Below, one piece after another: positions 1 through 11,444 of a stretch of 64,000 bases of DNA; positions within the stretch are counted from its first letter, which is position 1; every line of letters begins with the position of its first letter. The position numbers and the translations under genes are program-made. Under the pieces are notes generated by a model. That model saw only the letters and a program-made list of their open reading frames with translations. It made no database searches and had not been told where the DNA came from. The DNA is from Cunninghamella blakesleeana (taxonomy: Eukaryota > Mucoromycota > Mucoromycetes > Mucorales > Cunninghamellaceae): assembly GCA_017871115.1 (NCBI GenBank), contig JAFCIZ010000007.1, forward strand, positions 2,480,001-2,544,000. The letters are read 5' to 3'.

Positions 1-558
1 GAAATTATAAAAGAAGAAATACCTTATCAGTTATCAAATCAACAATCGCGGAAGAGCAAATTTTTTGTGGATAATTCAGATACAGAAGATGATGATGATG
101 AAGTAGAAAATAACAATGATGATGATGATGATGATGATGATATGTGGAGTACATTTGAATCTAATCATGAAGGAAAACAATATCTTGAAGAAGCTTATCA
201 AAAAAAATTCACATTATCATCATTATCCACCATATCTACTATGACTACGGCAACCACTTTGGATGAAGACGAAGAAGATATGGAGAGTGCAATCAAAAGC
301 TCTCTCCATTATCATCATCAATGTTTGTCATCATCAAAACCTGCCCTTCATCATCAACAACAACAAAGAACCTCTTTATTATCTAAATTATTTAAACAAG
401 AGCAACAACAAAAAGTAATGAACCACCATTATGATATACCACCCGAATTGCCTCCTACTTTACAATCTTGTGTTGATTGGGAAAAAACCCAAAATATGAT
501 AATACCTTGTAAATTAGGCCAATCCCCTATTTTACCTGATGAAAATATTATTTGGTAA
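1..558 (+). CDS. C-terminal part of an acidic fungal protein, 5' truncated
   Basis: Frame 1 is open from the first base to the TAA at 556-558, so this is the last exon, or part of it, of a gene that begins outside the window (185 residues visible). It shows a basic stretch followed by KFFVDNSDTEDDDD, then two Asp-rich runs encoded by GAT repeats, a DMWSTF motif, Ser/Thr and His/Gln-rich linkers, and a C-terminal block with PPELPPTLQ and VDWEKTQ. The layout of a basic-F-acidic stretch followed by a Pro motif and a VxWE block resembles, from memory, the C-terminus of fungal DUF1752/DUF3295-type proteins linked to nitrogen signalling. That assignment is a weak inference. No enzyme motif or membrane segment is visible. 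The coding call is confident; the family is not. Confidence 0.6.
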   Translation, partial: EIIKEEIPYQLSNQQSRKSKFFVDNSDTEDDDDEVENNNDDDDDDDDMWSTFESNHEGKQYLEEAYQKKFTLSSLSTISTMTTATTLDEDEEDMESAIKSSLHYHHQCLSSSKPALHHQQQQRTSLLSKLFKQEQQQKVMNHHYDIPPELPPTLQSCVDWEKTQNMIIPCKLGQSPILPDENIIW

Positions 559-2140
559 TGAATCCAACCTTCATTACCAATATGATGATCATCACCATCT
601 TTTTTAATTAATTAATTAATTCTGTATTTTTATGTATATTATTCTATCATTTTTTATATAATCCTTTTCTCTCCCTTTATATATATATATATATGTATAT
701 ATGTATATATATATACATATATATATTTGCACGTACACAATTTAATTCTATATACTATAATCTTATCATTTATTATTTTACATATTCTTAATTAGCATCC
801 ATTAAATAAATAATCATTTCTGTATACACTTATATAAATAAATATTTTCCTATCTAAAAAAAAAAAAAATTGAAACATTCGGGAAGCGTCTAAAAAAAGA
901 AAAAAATAAAATGATTAGAGTAAAACCTTATATATATATATATATATATATAAAAAATAAAAATAAAAAATGTTTATTTACAATAAAAAAAAAAGTAACG
1001 CTTTTTGAACCAATCAAATCATTTTTTTTAACCATTATCAAAAGTATGAGTTTCATAATTCAAACGACATTCATTCATTTACTGATCTCTCTATAAAGTC
1101 TTTTAAAAAAATATACGGATTGCAAAATTCTTAATGTTTGATTATGAACAATAAAAACTAGATTTAAATATGTAAAATAATCTAAAAAAAAAAAGAGAGA
1201 GGTATGATCTATTCTATCTATATATACACTTTGGAATTCAGTTAATTTTTTATTCAAGAATTGAAAAAAGTCCTTTTCTTAAATTTTGTATAAATATTGC
1301 AAGTGAATAAAAGTAAATAAAAATAAAAAGTATGAATCAAAACAATAACCAGAAATTCCATTCTTTAAAATAGTTTACAAATAGTCAAGATGATCTATGA
1401 GAATTATCCTACAAATAGAAATGATAATTTTATGAATATATTAAATATACAATTGCGTAACTTGTGATTTTTACTTTAGTATTGTTATTTTTATATATAA
1501 AAAAAAAAAGGCCTTGGACAATTTCATTCTCCGACATTGTTTTCTCCAAAAAATCTATTCTTTATCTATTCTACTTCTATTCTTTTTTATAATCTATGTT
1601 TTTATATTTATTGAATATTACACTGCTTTTTGAAGGCCAAAATGTGTACTTTTATTTAATAACTGAAAACTATTTAATTCATGTATTTTTTAATATTTAT
1701 AAATTAATAAAAGCCTATTTTATCATAAAACACACCAGAAAAATTTATAAATAAAACAGAATAGTGAGGGATAAATTAATTTATGAGTGTAAAACAAGTA
1801 GGAAAAGGGCTTTTTTTTAAATAAAATAAAAAAATTAATATTTCCATCAAATACAACAAACAAACAAAGAAACATAAAAGTCAAGTAGTATATTTATACA
1901 TGCACTTGTGATCAATATCACATAACAGCACAACACATTTTAAAAATATTAAAAACAAGTCATCTCAACTCTACATATATCACAAAAAATGAACATTAAA
2001 ATTTTTTAGAATCAATATATGAAAACTAGTTGATCCGTTATCATTTTCATTAAAAATAAAAAGAGTTTAAATTAATAATATATCTAATTAAAACTGGTAA
2101 ACCACATAAGCTCATATGTTAATTATCGATCACGCTATAA
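559..2140. other. AT-rich intergenic stretch
   Basis: About 1.6 kb with no supportable gene. It holds TA dinucleotide runs near 680-725 and 930-952, poly-A tracts and many stops in all frames. The ORFs that fit here are low complexity (Ile/Tyr/Lys from TA and A runs). No tRNA-like or other RNA structure was recognised. Confidence 0.6.
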
Positions 2141-2281
2141 TCATAAATCAGGAATAGGATAACTAGAGCAACCACCGTTGGCACAAGCGCTATATGGTCC
2201 AACTCCAAATCCACCAAACATGATAAAGCCTTCCTTTAAAGTCAAAGCTTTGACAACACAAAACAAAGTAAAATAAAACAT
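2141..2281 (-). CDS. possible small Gly/Cys-containing protein (46 aa)
   Basis: An ATG at 2281-2279 opens a 46-residue frame ending in TGA at 2143-2141. The first half is hydrophobic (FYFTLFCVV, then basic). The second half is Gly-rich with two cysteines: MFGGFGVGPY, then a CANGGC pair and YPIPDL. Local GC is clearly higher than in the flanks, and codons such as GGT/GGA/GCC appear, which is unlike the surrounding non-coding DNA. It could be a short secreted peptide, the last exon of a longer minus-strand gene, or a relic lying head to head with the decayed gene at 2366. The family is not recognised and the function is unknown. Confidence 0.3.
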   Translation of the reverse strand: MFYFTLFCVVKALTLKEGFIMFGGFGVGPYSACANGGCSSYPIPDL

Positions 2282-2365
2282 GTTCTTTTGTTATTCTCTC
2301 CCTTCCCTTTTTTATTCTATTATATATTTTTTTTAAAAAAGAAAAAAAATATCATTTCAGAACTC

Positions 2366-3147
2366 ATGTCTTTCATCGAAAAATATAAAGTAGTAAAAAG
2401 GTACCAAGGATTAACCAGATTAGCAAGACTCTCAGCCGCTATTGTATTTGTTGCCATTGCTTTCTTTTCGCTAGCAACCCAATGCGATTACCAAATTAAG
2501 TTATCAGCCTTATGTATGTGAATTGCCACTTATTGTCACTGGTGAAAGAGCGTTGCTTTATCCGCTTGATATATTTACTGCAAGAAATTCGCTCTTTTGG
2601 GCCACCGATGATATTAATAGAAAAAATAATTATCAAGTATCCTTTTCTTTTATTAAATTGAATTACAGCTCAGGGCTTTTTTATAGTGATCTCGTTCTAA
2701 TGTATGATCAACAAGATCTATTTACTTGGGATAATAGTACTATTGGCGCCATCAGCCAAACCATTCAAGTAGATATCACCCAACATTGATTTATTGATAC
2801 TCTCATTGAAAAAGTGAATGAGTCCTCTTTTATTGTTTATCAAAGTAAATATCATCACCACCACCACTTATTTCAAGCTTTGGATCAAGCTTTGGATCAA
2901 GCTTTACCTGCTATTAGTAAGTTTTGGTTAAATCGTTGCTATGGAAAAGTTTTAGATGCACTAATTGTAGAGTAAAAATGTGCTTTTTAATTACTCGTCA
3001 TTTGTGAAAATTATCGTAACCATTTTATCTTTATTTGGTGGAATCATGTCTTTCATCGTGGCTGTATTGTCATTTCTTAATAATAAGGTAGATAGGGTTC
3101 AATATGAGGAGGTTGATAAAATCGAAGGAGGTGATAAAATACCTTGA
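2366..3147 (+). pseudogene. decayed two-TM membrane protein gene
   Basis: Coding-like sequence runs through three frames. From ATG 2366: a basic N-terminus (MSFIEKYKVVKRYQ) and a hydrophobic helix (AAIVFVAIAFF), stopped at 2519-2521. A +1 shift continues as ELPLIVTGERALLYPLDIF and about 85 residues up to an in-frame TGA at 2787-2789. The same frame then continues through FIDTLIEKVNESSF, a short tandem repeat (three copies of QALD/QALP at about 2874-2911) and FWLNRCYGKV to a TAA near 2974. A second shift leads into KIIVTILSLFGGIMSF, a C-terminal helix with a charged tail ending at TGA 3147. The apparent plan is N-terminal TM, ectodomain, C-terminal TM. Introns were tried (GTATGT at 2514, GTAAGT at 2917) but none restores one frame across all segments. 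The family is not recognised. Sequencing error could explain one lesion but hardly three. Confidence 0.5.
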
Positions 3148-4640
3148 CTTGTTAGAGGTTTTTTTTTTATAAAATAAATAAATAAACAAATTTGATTGAC
3201 TATAAGAAACTGGGATTGGTAAATAAACATATTTTTTGACAGGACTAGAGTTCTAATGAGTCTATTTATCTATTATATAAAATAAACGGAAGAGGCGTGA
3301 TGTGTATAGAGTATAATAATAGGAATAAAACAAGAAATCAAATGATTTTTCATTTTCAAACCACTAAAAGATCATGTATCATTGTCTGTTTATGACAATG
3401 TTAATAATTTACTGGTATGAACGCGAACGTTATAAACAAAAAAAAAAAAAAAACGCTTTATCCATATATGGTAATAGTGTCTATATAAAAAAAAACTGTA
3501 TAAAAAAAATGGAACAGATCAACTACATATGAAAATCACATTACACGTAACATTGGAATTCTCTCATTACTTTTATCATTTTAACCTATAAAATATGATA
3601 AATATTGTATCTGAATCATTTTTTTTTATTTTTATTTTTTTTACGTTACTCAAAAAAACATTATGCAACAATGTTTGTACAGAAAAGATAAAGCTGAGTT
3701 TTGTTTTATTTTTTTTGTTTATCCTGCCTTTTTTTATATATGATTTTTCTTATTACTATTGTCATTATTATTGACTTTAATAGTGTATATGATTTTTTTT
3801 ATCTTTCTTTCTTCATATACATACGTAATAATAATAATAATAACATTAAAAAAATATGTTACGTATATAGTTTACAAATTCCTGACTTTTTGCAATTATT
3901 GGATTCGGGTTTTGGTCGATTAAAAGATAATTATATAAAACATATAGATGCAGTACTCTTTTTTTTTTTTTTAATCAATAAACATGTCATTTAAAACCTA
4001 TTGTGGTTGATTTTTATGATTCACAAAAATGGTACGATGTTGATTGCTTTTTTTTTCCTTTTTTTTTTTTTTTTTAAAAAAAAAAAAAGAAAGAAAGAGC
4101 ATATTTTGCTTTTGAAAAATAAATGAGCAATCTTTTTTTCTATAAAGTGTCTGTGCGTCGATAAGCTCGACGATATAGCACAAGTTGATTATATTATCTG
4201 TTTAAAAGGGTTCTAATCTCTGCACAATTCTTTCTTTTTATTGTTACCATATTTACTAAAAGTAACTGATACGTGTGAACTAATGAATAAAAATAAAAAT
4301 AAAAATAAAAAACCATTCTTCGTGTCTTGCTTGTGAAACTTGGTGTAATACTATTTTTTAAAAATATATGTATTAAAATAAAAAAATAAAATAAAAATGA
4401 TTAGCGGAATTTAAAGTTTTCTATATATTTACCTCAGTTTTCTTGCACTATTTCTTTCTTCTTCACTTTATTTTTTTTTTCTTTTCCTTTTTTTTATATA
4501 TTAACTTTAATATCATACTCTATTACTGATTAGCTCGTTCTATCGTTCTATTTTTTAATTGTTCAAGTTTATTTTTTTAAAATCTCATTTATAATTCCTT
4601 TTTAAATCCCACACTTTCAAATTTTAACCTCTATTATATC
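3148..4640. other. intergenic region upstream of the Spt6-SH2-like gene
   Basis: AT-rich and without a convincing gene. It contains a T-run followed directly by an A-run near 4053-4088, AAT repeats around 3828-3844 and AAATA repeats at about 4285-4310. The ORFs at 3701-3994 and 3998-4183 are low complexity. The last 240 bases hold the promoter block that resembles the one before the gene at 8565. Confidence 0.55.
4399..4590 (+). promoter_or_regulatory. putative promoter block, copy A
   Basis: Starts with GATTAGCGGAATTTAAA (4399-4415), followed about 115 bases later by ACTCTATTACTGATTA (from 4516) and a TTTTTTTAAAATCTC segment. The same three blocks occur in the same order and similar spacing at 8248-8450. 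It lies 50-240 bases before the ATG at 4641. Basis: direct comparison by eye; promoter function is inferred from position. Confidence 0.35.
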
Positions 4641-7028
4641 ATGCGTCTTCTACTTTTATATTTACTTTTATTTTTATTAATAACTTGCACATCTGCATTT
4701 CCACAATTATCAAACTCTCAAGTATTATTGGTTACAACTGCTGCCATATTAACTCTTCCATCTCTTGTATATGTATATAAGGAATATCACGCTAAAGAAG
4801 CATACACACATCCTCAACAACAAAAACAAGTACAACTAAACGTAGCAATAAATTTGTTTACTGATTTACCATTTTGCACTTACATTGACTTGCCTCATGA
4901 TATTTTGCCAATTATAACGTATGCTGATTTACCAACCTGCACTTATACCGTTTCACCTTACGTTATTTTATCAAGTTTTTATTATTCTGATGTACCAACT
5001 GATTATTTGCAAACTATAGTTAGTGAAATGAATCAAATATGTGAAAGTGGAACAAGTGCTACAACTTTAGAAATGGTAAATAATGGAGCTACCAAATCAT
5101 ATAATAAATCAAGTCGCACTCAAATTAAATCTCATGATCAACCTGAAGACACCTGTCATTGTATTAGTTTGGCTCGCCGATCTCAAAATTCTATTTTTGG
5201 ATACAGCAATACTGATTTGGGTGATAGGTTATTAACTAATTCATCCAACCCTTTGCATGCCTTGATATCAAATAATGATTTGGCTCTATTTTATTGGGAA
5301 GGTGCTTTAATCTCTGTTTTCAATGATCTGTGTGTAGACATCAATTCTGGTGTTATTCAATCTTCTAATACTGCTTCTTCTCTACTGACTGTTTATGACG
5401 ACTTTGGTCCAAGGAAAACCCAAAATATGGTTAAAAATATCGAATTCATTGTAAGTAGTAATGCTACGTTTTTTAAAAAAAAGTAGTCAAGTCAATGACA
5501 ACAAATAAGTGTATTAAAATAACCGTATAATTTTAATTTTATTTTATTTAATGCTATTTAAAAAATATAGGATGAGCATAATACCAGTTCTTCATTAGCT
5601 TCACGTCAAACAACGACAACAAACCATTTTATCAACCGTACAAACCATTCATGCTCCAACTATACGGATAGAAAACACAAGTTGAATGATACTTCTTGTT
5701 GCTCTGAAGGCGATGAGCTGATTGATAAATTACCTGGTGTTACTATTGAAATGGGTGAAGATGAAATGGATGATTATAATTATAATATAGCTATTATATC
5801 TTACACTTTTATGGAAGATCAAGAAAAATTATATGATTTAATTTTAGGTGATTATGCAGGTGCTTCTCGTCAACAATGTAATTTACTACAACAAAAAATA
5901 GTAGATCATATTAAACTTGAATTAAAAGAATTTTATCATAATCAAGAAAGTGAATACACTGAATTCAATATGGAAGAAATGTTTACTCTGGTAACTGGTA
6001 AAACAAAAGAATCACTTGGTGAAGGACTTGTTGTACATGCTAAGATTATATCTGCTGATAGCCGTGTTGCTAATTTTTTATTTGATTCTGGTTTCGAAGG
6101 TTCCATTTATGTTGTTAATATTTCAACTGATCGCTTGAAAAGTGGTGGTGATGTACTTGCAGTTGGACAAGTATTGAATTGCAAGATAGCATGCGTTGAT
6201 TGTGATATATTTCTCGTAGAACTCAGTTGTAAAGACCCAGACACAAAATCAAATAGTTATAATGAAATGAAACGACAATTACTCTTAAATGAATATTCTG
6301 ATGATGCCACGGCCAAAAAAGAAAAATTGGATAAAGCGGAAAAACAACAACAAAAGAAATTTGTTCAAACTAACTCTGTTATGAATCGCCCATTAATTCA
6401 AAACTTAAGTTGTATAGAAGCCGAAAAATATTTGGAAAATCGTAAACCAGGCGATTTGGTGATTCGTTCTTTTTCTGATGGTGATAGTGGCAAACATATG
6501 GCAGTTACTTGGAAAGTGGATAATAATCTTTATCAGCATGCTGATATCAAGGAAAAAGTACCTAAAGGTAGCGGTATTGCTACTTTGTATACTATTGGTA
6601 ATTTGGAATTTGAAGATTTAGATGGATGGATTGTTGCCTATATAGAAGCTATTATCCGAAACGTAAATGATTTAATTGCTCATCCTAAATTTCAATATGG
6701 TGGTATTTCTACTCTTTGTAAGTCTTTTTTTTTTATTTTTATTTTTTTTTATATATAATTATAGACTAATAATAATAATAACAATAATAATAACATTCAT
6801 GCAAAAAAAAAAAAAAAAAAAAAAAAAAAAGATGCTTTATATACTTATTGAACTTGTTAAATAATTATTTTTTATATTTTTATCATATAGATGATTATCT
6901 TAATTCCACAACAAGAACTAATCCTAAAATGCCTGCATATGGCTTTTGTTTAAATGAAAATGTTGGATATTTTGATTTAAGTTTCAAATTCAATCAAGAA
7001 TCGCAAATTTCCCATTCAGTGAGTGATT

Positions 7029-7070
<42 letters not shown>

Positions 7071-7625
7071 TAGATATGTATACTAAACATATATTTATTA
7101 TTGCTATGTATTAATTTATAGGTAGTCAAAGTGTTACCTGACAGATACATTTTACGTAATAATTTTTACTCTAATGCTAATGACTTAATTAACGCGTTTA
7201 AATGTATACAAGCATCTGAAGTTCTACAAAATAAAAAAGGCCAACAAAAACAACGACAGCTTTCATCTTTTTATCAATCGCAATCTCAAGATGAAGATTT
7301 TTGTCCATATTACTACATTTTTCCCATAATGCTTTCGTATATGGTGATAATAGTTGGAACATTTGTAATTACAGCATATATTTTGGCAGTAAGTCTACGA
7401 AAACTACTAAAATTTCTCAATATATGGGTTCCAAGCAGACTTCCTTCAACCTTTATATTATGGAGGAAAAGGTTTAGACTTATCCGTATTATTCTTCATT
7501 TATTAGTTATTGTCAATGTGGGCCATATTCTATATCTTATTATTTTTTTATCATCCTTTATAAGAATTTTATTGTTTATAATCAGTTTAATTCTTAATCT
7601 GTGGTTATTAAAACTTTACAAATAA
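4641..7625 (+). CDS. membrane-anchored Spt6-like protein with S1 and tandem SH2 domains
   Basis: Four exons (4641-5450, 5571-6717, 6891-7018, 7122-7625) give 862 residues with GTAAGT, GTAAGT and GTGAGT donors and ATAG-type acceptors. Residues 1-19 form a signal-peptide-like helix and 28-47 a second hydrophobic segment. Residues 74-125 contain a 21-residue repeat with DLPxCTY. Residues about 340-492 match the Spt6 segment that precedes and includes the S1 domain (MEEMFTLVTGKTKESLGEG, then GFEGSI and FLVELSCK). Residues 543-650 match the N-terminal Spt6 SH2, including GDLVIRS with the phosphate-binding Arg at 569, MAVTWKV, YQHADI and EFEDLDG. Residues 653-725 match the C-terminal SH2 (DYLNSTTRTNPK, then DRYILRNNF). 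Residues 760-787 and 814-858 are membrane helices. The acidic N-terminus, YqgF and HhH parts of canonical Spt6 are absent. In fungi Spt6 is a nuclear elongation factor, so a membrane-tethered form is unexpected. Function unknown. Confidence 0.85.
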
Positions 7626-8564
7626 ATAGTATCACTAAAACGTATAATGAAATATACGTTTGTTTTTTCTAACATGAATTTTATTGGTTTTTCTTTTCCT
7701 TCGATACAGGTACATGGATCAATATGTACTTTGGTAGAAATCATTTGACAAAATTAAATATATATTCTATAAAACCTGTTTTTTAATGAACATTCATTAT
7801 TTATATGCATATAATAATAAAATTGAGTGTAACGTATATGTAAATAACAATAATAAAGTGTATTTTGTTCCTTGTTTCAAAGTAGATGACAACGACTTTT
7901 TTTTTTAGCCTAGCATTTGCCATTTTTATATAAATATTAACTTCGGAGCCACTGAATATCCTTGTATTAATAAAATAATAACGTTTATTATCACTGTATT
8001 TAATAATGTTAATAATAACTATTATTAAAACATTTGCTTATATTTTTTTTAAAATAAATAAATAAATAACGGATGACTACACACCATTTTTTTTATAATG
8101 CACTCTTTTTTTTAATATTATTACTCGTACAAGATATTTTTTTTTTTTTTTTTTTTTTTTTTTGGATGCTAGTACAACAGATATATATACAAACAAAAAA
8201 AACCACGCAATATGTTTTATAATTAATCATAAAATAATAAAAGAGGTGATTGGCGGAAATTTAAATTTTGTAAATAGCTTAATTTTTCACATTTTCCTTT
8301 TAAGTTTCCATTGTATTTTAACCTTTTCTTTTGCTTAACTTGTTCTTATACTGCTTTTTATACCTTTACTATCCTACTCTATTGCTTATTAATTATCTCT
8401 ATTTTTTTATTAACTATTTGATTGAATTTCTTTTTTAAAAATCTCTTTCTCTCATTCTCTCATTCTCTCAATCTATCTTACTTTCCTTTTTATTATTACT
8501 TTTTCCATTTCTCTCTATTTATACTTTTTTACATATATACTACTGTCACGCGTTTTTTTTTTCT
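7626..8564. other. intergenic region
   Basis: No gene seen. It contains AATA-rich runs, a long T tract at about 8139-8163 and the promoter-like block at 8248-8450. CT-rich sequence (TCTCATTCTC repeats, about 8445-8475) precedes the next start codon. Confidence 0.55.
8248..8450 (+). promoter_or_regulatory. putative promoter block, copy B
   Basis: GATTGGCGGAAATTTAAA at 8248-8265, then ACTCTATTGCTTATTA from about 8375, then TTTTTTAAAAATCTC. Order and spacing match the block at 4399-4590. It lies 115-315 bases upstream of the ATG at 8565. CGG next to TTTAAA recurs near other genes in the window, so this may be a core promoter signature. Function is inferred only. Confidence 0.35.
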
Positions 8565-9771
8565 ATGTCCAACTTCCAAGGAACCTTGTATAATGTAAGT
8601 AATAATTCATAAGCTAATAATGGCTAAATAAATTTACGATTAGGTAATAAAATACTTAAAAAATGAATTCTATACCTTTTACTTTGATAGACATCCACAT
8701 TAAAACGCAAGGAACCTCCTACCTCTATCTCTTCACCTAGTAAAAGGCAAAAGCTGTAAGTAATATATGAACGATATTAGCTAATAATTAACAATTAATA
8801 TATTAATTGAGCTCATATATCTTACCTCCCTTTCATTATTATCATTATTACTATCATTTTTTTTAAAAAAAAATAGTATAAGATCCCATTCTTATTCACC
8901 TTCTTGTTTATTTTCTCCTTTACCTTTTACTTTACCTCTCCATCCATTATTATCTTCACATTCATCACCTTCTTCGCCTTTAAAACCATTTTCTATATCA
9001 CCATCGCTCTCTCCTCCACCCTCTCCTACCCTCTCTCCTTCTTATTCACCGTTTTCTTCACCACTACACTCGCCACTATTATCATCTTCACCCTTACTTC
9101 TACCTTTATCGTGCTCACGCTCTTCATCTCCACCTTCACCTTTGCTCTCTTTTTCTTCCCCACCATCAACTCTATCATCTTCATTATCTTCTTCTTCTTT
9201 TTCTTCAACAACAACACCAACAAAAAATAAAAGATATTTCGATAAAGTATTCTCTTCTTCGACCTCATCTACTAATACTACTACTACTATTGCCTCCTTA
9301 CCTGTATTATCATCAACATGCACCATTGAGAAAAGAAAAATTATTCAAAGCATTGCTGGTCGTGAATTTCTCAAAAAATTAGATAAACAACAAATAGAAA
9401 TGCTTGAATCTTTGGTAGAAAAGGTCAGTTCTGAAGTTGTAGATGATGATGCAACCGATATAGAAGATGACGATGATTTTACCACGTTACCTATTTTATT
9501 AAATTCTGTTGTTAATACAGGCATAGGAAGAAAAAATGGAAATACTTCACATGATATTAAACTTTTCAAATATATAAGAGAAGCAATTGAGTACCAAGAT
9601 GATTATAAAGACAATAATGATAACTGTACTATCTCTACTTCCACCTCCACCTCTGCGTCTACATTTAAATCTACTTTTGCACCTCCCAAAATTTATAAAA
9701 AAGTTGAATTTGTCCTTCCAGAAGAAGAAGAAGAAAAAAAAGAAGAAAAAGAGCCAGAAAACAAAAACTGA
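8565..9771 (+). CDS. Ser/Pro-rich protein of unknown function
   Basis: Three exons (8565-8594, 8691-8755, 8877-9771) encode 329 residues. The first exon carries only ten codons and is joined by GTAAGT donors and ATAG acceptors; the frame is continuous. Residues 14-32 are basic and nuclear-localisation-like (LKRKEPP, SPSKRQKL). About 32-140 is almost entirely Ser, Pro and Leu with many SP pairs, a likely disordered and heavily phosphorylatable tail. About 175-215 is a predicted helical stretch (GREFLKKLDKQQIEMLESLV), followed by an acidic Asp run. The C-terminus has a Ser/Thr track, PPKIYKKVEF and a Glu/Lys tail. No known catalytic domain was recognised. A nuclear regulatory protein is plausible from composition only. 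Its upstream region resembles that of the Spt6-SH2-like gene. Confidence 0.7.
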
Positions 9772-11444
9772 AAGAAAATGAACAATTTAACAATAGCCAC
9801 AAAATTTAACAATGATCTCAATCTCATTTCAACGTAAATTTCATTATCAACATTATTAGTAAAAAAAAAAAAAAAAAAAAGTAATAAAAATAATAATAAC
9901 TACATCCATAATAAAAATAATCGTAATAAGTACAATAGCAACAATAACAATATTAATTATTATAATCAACAATGAAATCCTCATTAAATATTAATTATAA
10001 CAATACTGACATCAATGGCAATCAACGTATTAACACTAAATTTAGCATCAATAGCACAATGATAATTTATGACATGTATATAATAAGTAAAAAAACAATC
10101 GTGATCATAGCATGAACAATATAATAATAACAACAGAAACAACGACAATAATAAATATACTATTAATAAAAAGTATCATGCTAGTAATAGTAGCAATAAC
10201 CATAAACCATAGCCATAAGATTATAAGACAAAAATCAGCAACTATCAATCATACGTATATATTTACATTAATAAAAGCTATTAAGTAATGTTTAATCAAA
10301 TATTTTAATATCTTCATTTTATCAACTTTAATAAAAATATAGTAAAGTTATATATGAGTTATACTATTTACTAGCGCCCTTTTTTTCGATTAATTTAAAC
10401 TACTCGATCTCGATTATACTATAAAATGCTAGGCGAATATATTAGTTGACAACCATGCATTTCTAGCAACTTTCTCTTCTTTTATTTATTATTTAAAATG
10501 GCTATTGAACCATGGTTATACAAAGTGTTTTTTTTTTATCTTTAAAAAATAAAGTCAATATAAAAAGAGACAGAAAATAGTTAATAATTTAATATACACG
10601 TACATGAAATAAAATGAAAAGGACGATCATTTTTAAACTATATGGCTGGGATGGGTTTTAGTAAGTATAACCAAATTTTACATGTATATAAAAGGTAAAT
10701 GGGTGAAAGGTACAAGTTTATCAATGGTAAAAATAAAAAATAAAAAAGGTTTTTTTACTATTATTACTTATATGCAATAAGTAAATGCAATAATATTAAT
10801 TCTTATTTTAGTATAGCGCTAAATATAATATAAATATAATATTTATATTGGCTAATGAAACAATGGGAACCTAGTTCTGTTAGTAAATTTAAATTTCAGA
10901 TCCTTTTTGAAATGTAAATCATATATTAGGTCTTTTTTTCTCCATAATTTTACTTCCTAATCTGTTAAAAAAATAACAAAGAAAAAGATGAAATAGAAAA
11001 AGTAGAAAAGAGAAAGAAAAACGCCATTTATTTTCAATGAATAGTAAAATATAATTATTATTATTATCGTTATTAGTATTACTGTTATTAATATTAATAC
11101 TATGATATAAGATAAGCCACTTATTAATATAATATATAATTATATAAAACATCATTTAAAACAATTCGTATTATATTCTCACCTTATATTTATTTTTCAA
11201 GTGCTGAGTTTTAATGGGTTTTGATGAATTTATTTGGTTTATTTTGATTTTTTTTTTATTTGCTCCTTTTCTTCTCCTTTTCCTTTTCATATGCAAGTTT
11301 TTATTGTTGTGTAAAAAAATAAAATAAAACAATACCCACTTTTACTTTTTTCTTTTTTCTTCTCTCTCTTCTCAATTTCTTCTTCTTGACTCCTTTCCTT
11401 TTTCCTTCCTTCTTTTTTTTCTAATAAAATAGATTTTTATTATA
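9772..11444. other. intergenic region
   Basis: About 1.7 kb of AT-rich DNA dominated by AAT/ATA repeats from 9880 to 10250. A MAGMGF mini-ORF at 10642 is followed by a GTAAGT, but no useful continuation was found. C/T-rich sequence (11260-11420) precedes the next ATG. No RNA gene recognised. Confidence 0.5.

Noticed and set aside
2514..2640. Intron (GTATGT to CAAG) as an explanation of the first frame break in the 2366-3147 gene
   Set aside because: It keeps frame at that one site but would remove clearly coding-like sequence (ELPLIVTGERALL), and it does not explain the TGA at 2787 or the later shift.
9026..9326. Two minus-strand ORFs rich in Glu, Lys, Val and Asp
   Set aside because: They are antisense to the Ser/Pro-rich exon of the gene at 8565 and arise from its CT-rich codons.
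10642..10830. Mini-ORF MAGMGF followed by GTAAGT
   Set aside because: The only plausible acceptor gives a stop within a few codons, and there is no other coding signal.
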